A stretch of 64,000 nt of DNA from Bacillus sp. MYb209 (GCF_002975175.1 NZ_PCNZ01000003.1:248001-312000), one strand, 5' to 3'. Positions 8,283 through 16,906 are shown, counted from the first letter of the stretch. Notes: generated from the letters alone by a model not told the origin. A program made the numbers and translations.

Positions 8283-8342
8283 ATGATGTTAATAACGCGG
8301 TGTAAAGAAATGATTTGGATAGTTCAGAGGGATTCCACATAG
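8283..8342 (+). CDS. possible 19-residue peptide or relic after the YrzI array
   Basis: AAAGGAG lies before ATGATG, opening 19 codons (MMLITRCKEMIWIVQRDST). The start region resembles the opening of a YrzI reading frame but the signature is lost, so this may be the decayed end of a sixth copy. Low confidence as a gene. Confidence 0.25.
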   Translation: MMLITRCKEMIWIVQRDST

Positions 8343-8422
8343 TTTATTTAACAAAAATTCACCACCTGATTTGATGTGTAAAAAATATATAATAATAAGT
8401 ATTTCATACACTCAAAAAAATA

Positions 8423-8458
8423 AAAGATACACCTCTTTTTATTAAGCGGTGTATCTTT
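8423..8458. terminator. convergent terminator
   Basis: AAAGATACACC / GGTGTATCTTT hairpin with A- and T-rich flanks, lying between the YrzI array and the convergent AI-2E-type transporter gene. Confidence 0.7.
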
Positions 8459-8469
8459 CTCAACATATT

Positions 8470-9555
8470 CTATTTCCGTTTACTTCGTTTCGTCTTAAAC
8501 AATCTCACTAAGTTCGAAACAACTGTTTTTGTTACCGCATAAGCTGGTACTGCTAAAATCATTCCGATAATTCCCGCGAAATTACCTACCCCTAAAATAA
8601 GGATGATAATTGTTAACGGATGGATATTTAATTTTGAACTCATAATACGCGGTGAAATGATGTTACTTTCAAACTGTTGTACGATTGTTACTATAATAAT
8701 TACGTACAAAGCTTGCATCGGAGATACGAACAGACCTATAATGACAGCTGGTGCTGCTCCGATAAATGGACCTAAGTTCGGAATTATATTTGTAAATGCT
8801 GCGATAATTCCTAAAACGAAAGCATACGGTAAACCGATAATTAAATAACCAGTAAATGTAAAAGCACCTATAAATAAACAAACGAGCGCTTGACCTTGAA
8901 TATATGCAGATAATGTTTCGTTCGTTTCCTTTATGATACGAAGTCCTTCTTCACGGTAAGACTCTGGTAATACACTAACAGCTTTTCCTGGAAATGCATG
9001 TCCATCTTTAAACATATAAAATAAAATGAACGGTACTGTAAAGATAACTAACGCCACGTTCGTGATAATACCAAATAAAGCCGTTGCACTCGACGTAATT
9101 GTGTTTGGTATACCCTTTAAGTATTCAATCGCATTTTTCTCAATTGTTTCAATGGAAACGTAGTTTTGTGTAGATAACCATTCAAATAACCTATGATGGG
9201 ATAGATCTTGTATGTATACTTTTCCCTCTTTTATATAAGTCGGCATGTTTTTCACTAAATCCATTAGCTGTTGTGAGATGGTTGGAACAACTACTCCAAT
9301 AGCAACTCCAGTTAATGTGATGATAAAGAGATACAGTAGTAAAATCGCTAAACCTCTAGGAACTTTTTTATTCTCCAAAAAGACTAACAATGGGTTAAAT
9401 ATGAAGTATAAAAATAACGCGATTAAAATTGGGAAAAATAATGTTGATATGAAGATACCAATCGGTTGAAATAGAAACGATATTTTTGTGCAAATAAATA
9501 TAATTCCTACAACCATCAGCACTTCTAATGTCCAAAAGTGCACTTTCGATTTCAA
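8470..9555 (-). CDS. AI-2E/PerM family transporter
   Basis: About 361 residues with paired N-terminal membrane segments, a soluble middle and a C-terminal group of hydrophobic helices. It includes the family-typical GLPYAFVLGIIAAFTNIIPNLGPFIGA region. The family contains YtvI, YdiK, PerM and TqsA-like proteins; transport of AI-2 is established for TqsA only, and others are Na+/H+ antiporters. An ATG 36 bases upstream has no ribosome binding site, while AAAGGAGG sits eight bases before a TTG at 9555, so TTG is the likely start. Confidence 0.8.
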   Translation of the reverse strand: MKSKVHFWTLEVLMVVGIIFICTKISFLFQPIGIFISTLFFPILIALFLYFIFNPLLVFLENKKVPRGLAILLLYLFIITLTGVAIGVVVPTISQQLMDLVKNMPTYIKEGKVYIQDLSHHRLFEWLSTQNYVSIETIEKNAIEYLKGIPNTITSSATALFGIITNVALVIFTVPFILFYMFKDGHAFPGKAVSVLPESYREEGLRIIKETNETLSAYIQGQALVCLFIGAFTFTGYLIIGLPYAFVLGIIAAFTNIIPNLGPFIGAAPAVIIGLFVSPMQALYVIIIVTIVQQFESNIISPRIMSSKLNIHPLTIIILILGVGNFAGIIGMILAVPAYAVTKTVVSNLVRLFKTKRSKRK

Positions 9556-9704
9556 AAAAACGTCCTCCTTTAAACTAGCACTTCTCTTCATTGTACCAAA
9601 TTAAACTTAGATTTCACATAATATTTTCTTTTACAATATTCCAAAATCCCATTAAATACACTACAATGAGATTACAGACAAATTTGCAGGTAAAGGTGAT
9701 AAAT

Positions 9705-10526
9705 ATGACACAATGCATCATTTGCAGAAAAGATACGAAAGAACTTAGTGAACAATATGTCATTCCAGAGATATTATGTGGATATTATTTCACAAACTCA
9801 ATTTGTGATTCCTGTCATGAACATATGACAACAAATATTGACCGTCCTTTAATTAGACATAAATTAAGTCAATATAAGATTGAGCAAATGAAAAAACAAA
9901 TCGACTCCCCTCTCTATACGAATGAACATGGTGAGGAGCTAGCAGCCGCTGAGACAGATGTAGTCGAAGTAAGTGATGAGATACTTTATTCTAATGCATT
10001 AATTATGAAGCTATGTAAAAAGCACGATATTTCATTACATAATGAAATTTGGAAAGAAGAGCGCGTAACAAAAGTAGCTAGTTCTATTCAACGTGAATTG
10101 CTTTTAGATAACCGTAAATATAAAATGAGTGTATTAAAAATGGCTTATACTTTTGCTGTACAAACAATTGATGGCTACTTTGACGATCCAGATGCGATTG
10201 ATATTTCTACCATTCTATTAAATGCCGATTTCATGGAATTAAAGGAAAAGAGTATCGTTCGTGACTTAAGCAAAAGCTCTTTATGGAATACATTAAATAC
10301 AACGAGCGAAAACCATTATTTTATTTTACTTAGTGATAAAGACGGTCTGTTCTGCTTCATTCGCCTATTTGATATTTTTGATGTTGTTGTTCATTTATCA
10401 GAAGAGAGATACAATCTTCCATCACCAATTGTCGGCGTAAATAATGTAGACAAAAAAGGATTTTTTGTGGAAAGTTTAAAACAGTATATGGATGGGCTAT
10501 TTAAAGAAACTACACGTTCCATTTAA
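9705..10526 (+). CDS. HNH-like zinc-motif protein
   Basis: 273 residues. The N-terminus has CIICRKDTKELSEQYVIPEI and CDSCHEHM, two CxxC knuckles around a ββα-like core as in HNH endonucleases of the EHVIPE type. The usual catalytic His of EH(V/I)IP is replaced by Gln (SEQYVIP), so nuclease activity is doubtful. The rest is unfamiliar and mostly helical. An AAAGGTGAT site favours the ATG at 9705 over the upstream in-frame ATG at 9666. Confidence 0.6.
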   Translation: MTQCIICRKDTKELSEQYVIPEILCGYYFTNSICDSCHEHMTTNIDRPLIRHKLSQYKIEQMKKQIDSPLYTNEHGEELAAAETDVVEVSDEILYSNALIMKLCKKHDISLHNEIWKEERVTKVASSIQRELLLDNRKYKMSVLKMAYTFAVQTIDGYFDDPDAIDISTILLNADFMELKEKSIVRDLSKSSLWNTLNTTSENHYFILLSDKDGLFCFIRLFDIFDVVVHLSEERYNLPSPIVGVNNVDKKGFFVESLKQYMDGLFKETTRSI

Positions 10527-10571
10527 TCCATACGAGAACATACGGTCTCCTTTCTTCATGAAAAGACACTG

Positions 10572-10580
10572 TGTTATAAT
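10572..10580 (+). promoter_or_regulatory. extended -10 promoter for the antisense RNA
   Basis: TGTTATAAT is a perfect extended -10 element (TGnTATAAT). No good -35 is visible, as is normal for this type. Transcription would start near 10587 and run toward the 3' end of the toxin gene on the other strand. Confidence 0.55.
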
Positions 10581-10634
10581 GAGTGTGAAAAGAACAATAC
10601 AATCACATAAAACAATTAAAAACTGTATATAAAT

Positions 10635-10666
10635 AAAAAAGACTAGTGTGCGGCTACACACTAGTC
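10635..10666 (-). terminator. terminator of the toxin mRNA
   Basis: A perfect ten-base stem GACTAGTGTG / CACACTAGTC; on the minus strand it is followed by six Ts. It ends the toxin transcript inside the antisense RNA region. Confidence 0.7.
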
Positions 10667-10721
10667 CACGTAACTTAGCAGATTGGATTGTTCATTTATC
10701 CTATTTGTTTCGTACAAACAC

Positions 10722-10763
10722 AACAACCCACATTCTATAGGCATAGGTGGGTTGTTATTTTTT
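10722..10763 (+). terminator. terminator of the antisense RNA
   Basis: Ten-base stem AACAACCCAC / GTGGGTTGTT with a smaller inner CTAT/ATAG stem, followed by ATTTTTTT. It overlaps the last codon and the stop of the toxin gene. Confidence 0.65.
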
Positions 10764-10847
10764 GAGCTTGTCAATTAAGACGACAATAAACGTTAACAAT
10801 GCAATGAGAAACAGTCCACCTTGCAGTAACAACGCAATTTCACTCAC
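10755..10847 (-). CDS. holin-like type I toxin (30 aa)
   Basis: A GTG start after a very strong AGGAGGGGGG site gives a 30-residue peptide: a short polar start (VSEIAL), one continuous hydrophobic helix (LLLQGGLFLIALLTFIVVLI) and a basic end DKLKK. This is the plan of the putative holin-like/TxpA-BsrG membrane toxins of Firmicutes, which depolarise the membrane when not silenced by antisense RNA. Convergent antisense promoter and terminators around it support that reading. No standard gene finder would be expected to call a gene this short. Confidence 0.68.
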   Translation of the reverse strand: MSEIALLLQGGLFLIALLTFIVVLIDKLKK

Positions 10848-10948
10848 TTATTATCACCCCCCTCCTACTCAGAGAAGTGATAATTGAACAACCAACCGTA
10901 CCATAAGTTACCTCTTAATTTTATCATATTTTTTAATTGTTTACGACG

Positions 10949-10982
10949 AAAACCCGCAAGCTAGTAACCTGCGAGTTTTTTT
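10949..10982. terminator. terminator between toxin locus and membrane protein gene
   Basis: AAACCCGCAAG / CCTGCGAGTTT hairpin with mismatches and T runs on both strands. It ends the minus-strand membrane protein gene and shields the toxin locus from read-through. Confidence 0.65.
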
Positions 10983-10996
10983 ATTTCTCACTATTT

Positions 10997-12052
10997 TTAC
11001 TCATGTTTTAACTTTCCCTTAAGAACATCATAAAATTTCCGTTCATCATCTACATTTAAGTGAACACGACTTACTGTTTTAGAAAATCCATATAACAACT
11101 GTGCTTTAATTGGCTCTTTTAACGTTATTTCAAAAGTTGCAGGTTCTTTTATAAATTCCATAACAGTTGCGTCAAGAACCTCTTTCTCTTCTTCTTTCGT
11201 TAAAGGTTCGCCTTTATAAAACACAATGTTATCAATTTGTGTAAATGGTATAACGATTTTCTTTCCTAATCCAATTTGAATAATTACTTTTTCTTCCGCA
11301 ATGATAATTGGATTTTTACGCATCGCTTGTATTTCAGCTAAAAAATAAAACATCGCATATATGTTTAAGATGAGTAAAATCCAAGCTATTATTGGATTCC
11401 ATTGATGAAGTAAATAATGAAAACCGATACTTTCAATTAATGTTGCATGAATAATCATGATATACACACCTATTGCACCGGTCTTTTTATGATATGAATA
11501 TATGAATTCATTTTCTGGTACTTTTACACGCCACGATAAAAACGCATAATAAAGTAGTTTACACTCTGAAAGAATAACATTCACCGCTGTACTTCTTTTC
11601 ATAGTAGCGTCAAATGCTTTATCAATCGCATAAGAGAATGATTGATATTCTCTTATGTACTCTTTATATATTTTCATTATTTTAGGAAGAGCTCTAATAA
11701 TTTTATATACGATGAAAAGCTCTAACCCTATAAAGGCAATTTCTCCAGCCACAATAATATACGAAACAAATGAATAGGCTTGTAAATAATCGCTTGGGAT
11801 AATAAATCTTGCGAATATGTATCCAGCAATTACGACAGGAAAGATATACGTTAACGAATATCGCTTTCGGATAATAATGAAATATGTAATAACTGGAATT
11901 ACAAATATAAAATCCAATAATGAACCGAGCGCTACTTCCTCTGGTACAGCTGGTGTAATTGGAAGGGCATATACTAAATAATTCGACAACATAATTACAG
12001 CTACGAGCCCTATCCACACACCTTTTCGCCTTCGTGAAATTGAAGAATTCAT
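10997..12052 (-). CDS. multi-pass membrane protein, unknown function
   Basis: 351 residues. At least four hydrophobic segments lie in the first 120 residues and two or three more around residues 190-245. A soluble C-terminal domain of about 100 residues follows (NPIIIAEEKVIIQIGLGKK onward), resembling the small β-rich PH-like domains found at the end of such proteins. I recall B. cereus homologues carrying unreliable enzyme names. It follows the TPR gene by 12 bp, so the two are probably co-transcribed. AAAGGAGAG precedes the ATG. Confidence 0.6.
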   Translation of the reverse strand: MNSSISRRRKGVWIGLVAVIMLSNYLVYALPITPAVPEEVALGSLLDFIFVIPVITYFIIIRKRYSLTYIFPVVIAGYIFARFIIPSDYLQAYSFVSYIIVAGEIAFIGLELFIVYKIIRALPKIMKIYKEYIREYQSFSYAIDKAFDATMKRSTAVNVILSECKLLYYAFLSWRVKVPENEFIYSYHKKTGAIGVYIMIIHATLIESIGFHYLLHQWNPIIAWILLILNIYAMFYFLAEIQAMRKNPIIIAEEKVIIQIGLGKKIVIPFTQIDNIVFYKGEPLTKEEEKEVLDATVMEFIKEPATFEITLKEPIKAQLLYGFSKTVSRVHLNVDDERKFYDVLKGKLKHE

Positions 12053-12064
12053 TCCTTCTCTCCT

Positions 12065-12538
12065 TTATTTAAAGACCTCATTTAAATTATCTTTATAAAA
12101 TGAGATAGCACGTTCAAATTCTTTTACCTCATCTGCTTTCACAACTGTCTCTAAAAGTAATTTCATCGCTTCTTCATGATCTTTCACGTTGTATTTTGCT
12201 AGTGATAAAAACACTTTCATCACATCATTTTCTGGGAACTTCTTCATCCCAGCTTCTAATACTGTGATCGCTTTATCGTATTCCCCAATACAACGATACG
12301 TGCTGCCAAGACCGATATACGCACCGCGAAGGGATTCACCATCAAGTCCGTTCGCAATTGCCTGTTCATAATACGGAACCGCCTCCATTTCAAGGCCCAT
12401 GGCATCATGTATCCAAGCGCATTGATATAGCACTTCTGCATCCCTCGTAAAGTTTGTTAATCCTATAAGGATCTCTCTAGACTGCGCATATTTCTTTTCA
12501 TTTCTAAGTTTAATAGCTTGCTTTAATAAATGTTCCAT
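12065..12538 (-). CDS. tetratricopeptide repeat protein
   Basis: 157 residues with TPR-type helical hairpins: AEVLYQCAWIHDAMGLEMEAVPYYEQAI, then GAYIGLGSTYRCIGEYDKAITVLEAGM, then VFLSLAKY, which show the W/L/G/Y/A/P spacing (given here as segments). It is a likely protein-protein interaction module with no catalytic domain. GAGGAG favours the ATG at 12538 over a GTG nine bases upstream. It probably forms an operon with the downstream membrane protein. Confidence 0.78.
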   Translation of the reverse strand: MEHLLKQAIKLRNEKKYAQSREILIGLTNFTRDAEVLYQCAWIHDAMGLEMEAVPYYEQAIANGLDGESLRGAYIGLGSTYRCIGEYDKAITVLEAGMKKFPENDVMKVFLSLAKYNVKDHEEAMKLLLETVVKADEVKEFERAISFYKDNLNEVFK

Positions 12539-12711
12539 AGAATCCACTCCTCACAAAATGTTCATTATGCATATATCATGTATTACACATTTACGAGCAG
12601 CTAATGGCCTATTCTATTGATTCAATTTAATAATTAATGAGAGATACGTTCCCCCACTAATTTAATATTAACTCCATTATATACTATGCGACTACAGCTC
12701 TTTCTAAAAGC

Positions 12712-13416
12712 TTAAATTTCCATAGCAGTAATACGATTGCATAAATGCTCTAACATATTGACAATTTCTTTTGCAGTTTCATCTTTCCCATTACATAACT
12801 TCACAGTACCATCTTGTCCAATAACGTGATGCACAGCCCCGCGAGAATATAAAGAATGCGGTGAGTTCGCTACCATTACACTCGCTTTTGCATCTTCCAT
12901 CCTTTTGCTTGCTCTTTCAATAAGTTCTGCTTCATTTACATCACTTTCAAGTTTAAAGCCAACGAGTATCGTTTCTGGATCCCAATTCTTTATTTGTTTT
13001 AATACTTTTGGTGCTTTTTGAAAATGAATAATTGGTGCGATATCACTTGAAATCTTTCCGTTCATATTAAGAACAGTTCCATCTTGGTCACAAATCTTTT
13101 CGACAACCCAATCTGAACCAGCAGCAGCCATAATAACTGCATCTACTTTTTCATGTGTGATAATACTTTTCATCTTATCTTGTAAATCAATAATCCCCTC
13201 AAATGGGTGCAATTCTAATTGGTTATTTACATCACTTGGCTTCTCCGCAAAATAACCGTGTAAATATATAACATGTGCTCCTTTTTCCATAAGCTCTTCC
13301 GCCATAATTCTCCCAATCGTACCTTTTGCTAAATTTGTATGTCCGCGTACTTGATCCCATTTTTCTAGGCAGCCACCACTCGTAATTAATATCTTTTTCC
13401 CCTTCATCATAACCAT
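12712..13416 (-). CDS. CoaB-like phosphopantothenoylcysteine synthetase family protein
   Basis: Up to 234 residues, matching the CoaB half of the Dfp/CoaBC family: N-terminal KKILITSGGCLEKWDQVR (the ITSGGT..plDxVR motif, here GGC), SSDIAPI near the middle, and ILVGFKLES (the family's FxAE/FKxE region). The flavin-binding CoaC half is absent. Stand-alone CoaB2-type enzymes exist in some Firmicutes. With the type II pantothenate kinase at 2.3 kb it may belong to an accessory CoA route. Starts at 13416, 13410 and 13407 are all possible; ribosome binding sequences do not decide. Confidence 0.72.
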   Translation of the reverse strand: MVMMKGKKILITSGGCLEKWDQVRGHTNLAKGTIGRIMAEELMEKGAHVIYLHGYFAEKPSDVNNQLELHPFEGIIDLQDKMKSIITHEKVDAVIMAAAGSDWVVEKICDQDGTVLNMNGKISSDIAPIIHFQKAPKVLKQIKNWDPETILVGFKLESDVNEAELIERASKRMEDAKASVMVANSPHSLYSRGAVHHVIGQDGTVKLCNGKDETAKEIVNMLEHLCNRITAMEI

Positions 13417-13419
13417 CCC

Positions 13420-14220
13420 TTACTGATTTTTCGTACGAAACCACTCTACACCAAAATCAACTACATCACGTTGCTTCATAAAGCGGCACGTTGCATTTCC
13501 TATCTTCCCAAGAGTAACAGTTCCTTTACGTTCGAACTCTACTCCAATTTCTACAAACGTATCAGACTCGTAATCCATTTCAACAAACTCTTTCCATACT
13601 CTTACACCGTTTTCTATAATAGGTGCACCTACTTTTATTAATTCCCGTGCACCTGTACGTACTTCAGATAGGTGCATAGACGTATTGGAGTCATATCCGA
13701 CTCCAATTAATAATATGTATCCATCTAAATCATATATTTTTCTTAACGGTGATTCTTCTCCCAAGCTCATTGATAGCGAGTGATTCATTGTAATTTCCTC
13801 TGCATTTTTCCCCCATGCGGCAAAACTTCCTAGCGGATGATTGCTGCGCGATACATTCGGATATGTACGAAAACACTCAACTATTTTCCCCATTGCCCTT
13901 GTTGGTGTTGTATTTGGGTTAAATGCCGGAACGCTATCTCTAATAACTTGCCACCATTCTTCTGGTACAGGTGGTCTTCCCCAATGTTTCGGATCGGATA
14001 AATCCGAAGACTGTGTTGGCATAATTATTGTTCCTTCTTCCGTAACAACCTTCATTAATGCCTCTACTACGGCCACCGACCCGCCGGATATCCAGCCGAG
14101 AGAACTTAATGATGAATGAACAATAATTGTCATTCCTTTTTCTACTCCTAATGCTTTTAAATCGTTTGTAATTGTTTCAATTGTATTTGGAAATTGTGTA
14201 CTCGCCACTATTTCATTCAT
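13420..14220 (-). CDS. aminoglycoside 3-N-acetyltransferase family protein
   Basis: About 266 residues of the AAC(3)/FrbF fold. Seen: [15 protein letters not shown] near residue 40, TIIMPTQS, the [13 protein letters not shown] segment, and [18 protein letters not shown] with the catalytic-region His. It closely resembles what I remember of B. anthracis BA2930, an AAC(3)-like enzyme with a solved structure. Members acetylate position 3 of aminoglycosides or related amines. The ATG at 14220 follows GGGGGA; a GTG six bases upstream is possible. It is four bases from the CoaB-like gene, so they share an operon. Confidence 0.85.
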   Translation of the reverse strand: MNEIVASTQFPNTIETITNDLKALGVEKGMTIIVHSSLSSLGWISGGSVAVVEALMKVVTEEGTIIMPTQSSDLSDPKHWGRPPVPEEWWQVIRDSVPAFNPNTTPTRAMGKIVECFRTYPNVSRSNHPLGSFAAWGKNAEEITMNHSLSMSLGEESPLRKIYDLDGYILLIGVGYDSNTSMHLSEVRTGARELIKVGAPIIENGVRVWKEFVEMDYESDTFVEIGVEFERKGTVTLGKIGNATCRFMKQRDVVDFGVEWFRTKNQ

Positions 14221-14392
14221 TTTCACGATGGTTCCCCCATTTTGCTTTAAACTAATACATAAATATATTATCATATTTTTCTTAATTTTTAACATAATCA
14301 TATAGATTACTATACACCTATCGTTCTTATCATATCTGAAACAGTTAAATTATGGTATATTTATTTAAAATTAATAAAGGAAGGTGAACACA

Positions 14393-14842
14393 ATGAAGAA
14401 AATTATATTACCCCTTTTCATATTAGGAATGATTAGCTTAAGTGGTTGTACTTTTTCTAATAATGAATATGAAGATTTTTGGGTGTTAGAAAAGTCTAGA
14501 TATAACGAAGGTGGATATGGTCCTTCAAACTTATACGAAAAAGCACAAGAAGATCCAACTATGATTCATTACTCAAATGATAGTATTAGTGAAGGAAAGA
14601 GAATGGTATATTTAGCATTTGGAGAAAAGTATAAAAACGATAAAATTACAGTAAAAGAAGTTAAAGACGAAAAAGATACATCAGTTATCGTCTTACGTAT
14701 TGAAAAAAATAAAGGAAAAGATAAAAACCCTGTTATGTATATCGGTGTGCCTAAACTTAGAGATTTTATTAAAATAGTAGATGAAGATGGTAAGAAAATT
14801 TTTGAAATGAAACAAAATGAAAGCGTTACATCACAGCAATGA
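14393..14842 (+). CDS. predicted lipoprotein, unknown function
   Basis: 149 residues: MKKIILPLFILGMISLSGCTFS gives a lipobox (LSGC, lipidated Cys about residue 19). The mature part is acidic and lysine-rich with no family I recognise. AAGGAAGGTGA precedes the ATG at 14393. It is monocistronic and divergent from the AAC(3) operon. Confidence 0.7.
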   Translation: MKKIILPLFILGMISLSGCTFSNNEYEDFWVLEKSRYNEGGYGPSNLYEKAQEDPTMIHYSNDSISEGKRMVYLAFGEKYKNDKITVKEVKDEKDTSVIVLRIEKNKGKDKNPVMYIGVPKLRDFIKIVDEDGKKIFEMKQNESVTSQQ

Positions 14843-14890
14843 AAAATTTTCACTCTAGCAATCTTAATTTATACTTTATACTAATATGAA

Positions 14891-14917
14891 ATAACCCATC
14901 ACAAATGATGGGCTATT
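14891..14917. terminator. convergent terminator
   Basis: ATAACCCATC / GATGGGCTAT hairpin between the lipoprotein gene and the convergent glutathionylspermidine synthase-like gene. Confidence 0.55.
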
Positions 14918-14945
14918 TGTTAATTACTTTTTAATTCAACTGTTG

Positions 14946-16193
14946 CTACCCTTCAATCGTAACCCCAGTAAACATTGATAAATTCCCGGTTATTCTTTCT
15001 CCTACTCGTAAAAACAGTCCTGCTGCTCTTCCGCTAATACAATGCGAACCGATAAGAAGTTTACCAGTATACGGTCCATCCCATGTATCAATTGTATAAT
15101 CAGGCATGTCTACGTATTGCTGATATATTTTTCGTTGTTCAAAATAATACTCTGTTTGATCTTCAGCTAATAGTTCATCATTTTCGTATATAGATACTCC
15201 TCCACCTTCTCGACCGTATAAAGGTTTAGAAACATATGATTCATTTCTTTCTAAAAATGGCTTATTTGTAAAATATGTTGGTAGGAAGTATTTATTAATA
15301 ATATTACGCTCTTCTTCTTCAAAGAAAACCACTTCTTCATAAAGCTTCCAAATTAATGCGAGTACACTTTTGTTTTGCATAACAAAAGCAGCCGGTGGAT
15401 TGATAATTTGCACTCTTCCTTGTGCGATATGATTTAAAAATTGTAGACCGATTCTTTTCCCATTTTTATCAACATCTGAAACTAAATATTCAATTGGATA
15501 CAGTCGATATAAATAATGGATTCGCTCTCCATTTGGCGTATATATTCCATCATCTGCAACGACGATATCTTGTATGCCAACATATTCCGTGGACTGATCT
15601 AAGCAATAACTTCTTAAAAATTGAACTGTTTGATGATCTTCATCGTGCCAATCATAACTAGTAAAATATATCGTTTCTTCATGTCCTATATTATAGTCGT
15701 GTTTAATTTGTTCCCATGCCTGCACAATATGCTCCTCAATGTGATTCGGGTGATTCACATCGTGATAACGGCACAACACTTCATTTGCGACAGACGGTTC
15801 TAAATAACCTGTTGGTGTATCACAATTTACTTCTATTAATTTAATATCATCACCATTTACGATAAAGTCAAACCTTGTAAAATATGAAAATAAACCAGTA
15901 TGTTTCATTCTCGCAATTTCCCACGTTTCAGGCGGGAATCCAAGTTTTTGAAAATCTTCAGTCGTATTTACAATATATTGATACGTTCTATATAACACAT
16001 ACATAATTTCTTCCGTCGCTTTAGAAATTGCAGTATATGTACGTACTGGCATCCGGTACATACCAGTTGCCATATATTGATTCCATTCTTCATTCTCTAA
16101 AAGACTTGGCCACGTAAATCCATTTCTACTAGCCTCTTCTGCAAGAGAAAACCATACTTTCATATACGCTTCCTGTTCTTGTTCTGTATACAT
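14946..16193 (-). CDS. glutathionylspermidine synthase family (YgiC-like) ATP-grasp protein
   Basis: 415 residues of the synthetase half of the glutathionylspermidine synthase family. Seen: FTRFDFIVNGDDIKLIEVNCDTPTG (acidic metal/ATP-binding region), a long middle, YVSKPLYGREGGGVSI (ATP-grasp phosphate-binding region) and the C-terminal GSHCISGRAAGLFLR. The amidase half of E. coli Gsp is absent, as in YgiC and YjfC. Bacilli do not use glutathione as main thiol, so the real substrate is unknown. A lipoprotein gene lies 20 bp upstream in the same direction. Confidence 0.82.
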   Translation of the reverse strand: MYTEQEQEAYMKVWFSLAEEASRNGFTWPSLLENEEWNQYMATGMYRMPVRTYTAISKATEEIMYVLYRTYQYIVNTTEDFQKLGFPPETWEIARMKHTGLFSYFTRFDFIVNGDDIKLIEVNCDTPTGYLEPSVANEVLCRYHDVNHPNHIEEHIVQAWEQIKHDYNIGHEETIYFTSYDWHDEDHQTVQFLRSYCLDQSTEYVGIQDIVVADDGIYTPNGERIHYLYRLYPIEYLVSDVDKNGKRIGLQFLNHIAQGRVQIINPPAAFVMQNKSVLALIWKLYEEVVFFEEEERNIINKYFLPTYFTNKPFLERNESYVSKPLYGREGGGVSIYENDELLAEDQTEYYFEQRKIYQQYVDMPDYTIDTWDGPYTGKLLIGSHCISGRAAGLFLRVGERITGNLSMFTGVTIEG

Positions 16194-16213
16194 TTCTCCA
16201 TTATCCTTTCAAA

Positions 16214-16807
16214 TTAGGATCCAGCTGGTGCTTTTGCGTTTCCAATTCCACTTGAACCAGAATTCACTTTCGGCGTTTGCGTAGTAGATGATTTTGACGT
16301 GTTTGAATCTGTTGTTACTTTATTTGAACTATTCGGTTGTTCTTTATTTAAATCTACTTTTTTTGAAGAATCATTATTTCTACTAGTGCCACCGTAATAC
16401 CCACCACTTCTTCGCTCATCTTTTTCACGGTATGGAATAATATTATTTGCATATGGTTTCTTTGTAAGATTTGGTTTCGCAGTACTATACATATTCGACG
16501 TCTTACTTGCTAGTAAATAGCCAGCAACGAACGGAAGTATTGGCAGATGGGAGCTCTCATTATTAAATGAAGCAGGTGAATTATTATCTCTACATAATTC
16601 TTCTTTTTCTATATTTTCTGTCGTTGGCGCTTTATCATCACAATTTAATGCTTCTTGTTTGCTTTCTTGCTTCGTACCATCTGTTTTTACCGCACTACTT
16701 TCTTTTTGTGCGCTCTCTTCATCATTATCAGCACATCCTGTTAATAAAAAAGATGACACTCCTATTGAAGCTGCAATTTTCACAAATTTACTTTTATCCA
16801 TTCTCAT
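16214..16807 (-). CDS. lipoprotein with low-complexity tail, upstream of the YgiC-like gene
   Basis: 197 residues with lipobox LLTGC (Cys25). The middle contains ILPFVAGYLLASKTSNMYS and a YREKDERRSGGYYGG segment. The last 60 residues are Ser/Asn/Thr/Lys-rich and probably disordered. Position next to a YgiC-like synthetase recalls the E. coli ygiB-ygiC pair, where YgiB is a DUF1190 envelope protein with a similar glycine-rich tail. That link is inference from context plus appearance. Confidence 0.62.
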   Translation of the reverse strand: MRMDKSKFVKIAASIGVSSFLLTGCADNDEESAQKESSAVKTDGTKQESKQEALNCDDKAPTTENIEKEELCRDNNSPASFNNESSHLPILPFVAGYLLASKTSNMYSTAKPNLTKKPYANNIIPYREKDERRSGGYYGGTSRNNDSSKKVDLNKEQPNSSNKVTTDSNTSKSSTTQTPKVNSGSSGIGNAKAPAGS

Positions 16808-16906
16808 GTGTTATACACCTAATTTCTTGTTTATCTATATTTTACCAATTACCTTTATTATATAATGTAATCATCGTTTTTTTCAAACTAAACCAAATAT
16901 GTAAAA

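Larger units (their letters stand above)
10587..10763 (+). ncRNA. putative antisense RNA antitoxin (RatA-like arrangement)
   Basis: An inferred plus-strand RNA between the extended -10 promoter and the terminator hairpin AACAACCCAC / GTGGGTTGTT plus ATTTTTTT. It has no coding frame with a ribosome binding site. It is fully complementary to the 3' end of the toxin message, which runs the other way and ends near 10635. The shared stretch would be about 125 bp, including the last codons. This tail-to-tail overlap is the layout of txpA/ratA-type type I systems. Confidence 0.5.

Noticed and set aside
8470-9555. Link between the AI-2E-type transporter and the lsr locus as one quorum system
   Set aside because: The AI-2E family name is misleading, most members do not move AI-2, and the genes are 48 kb apart.
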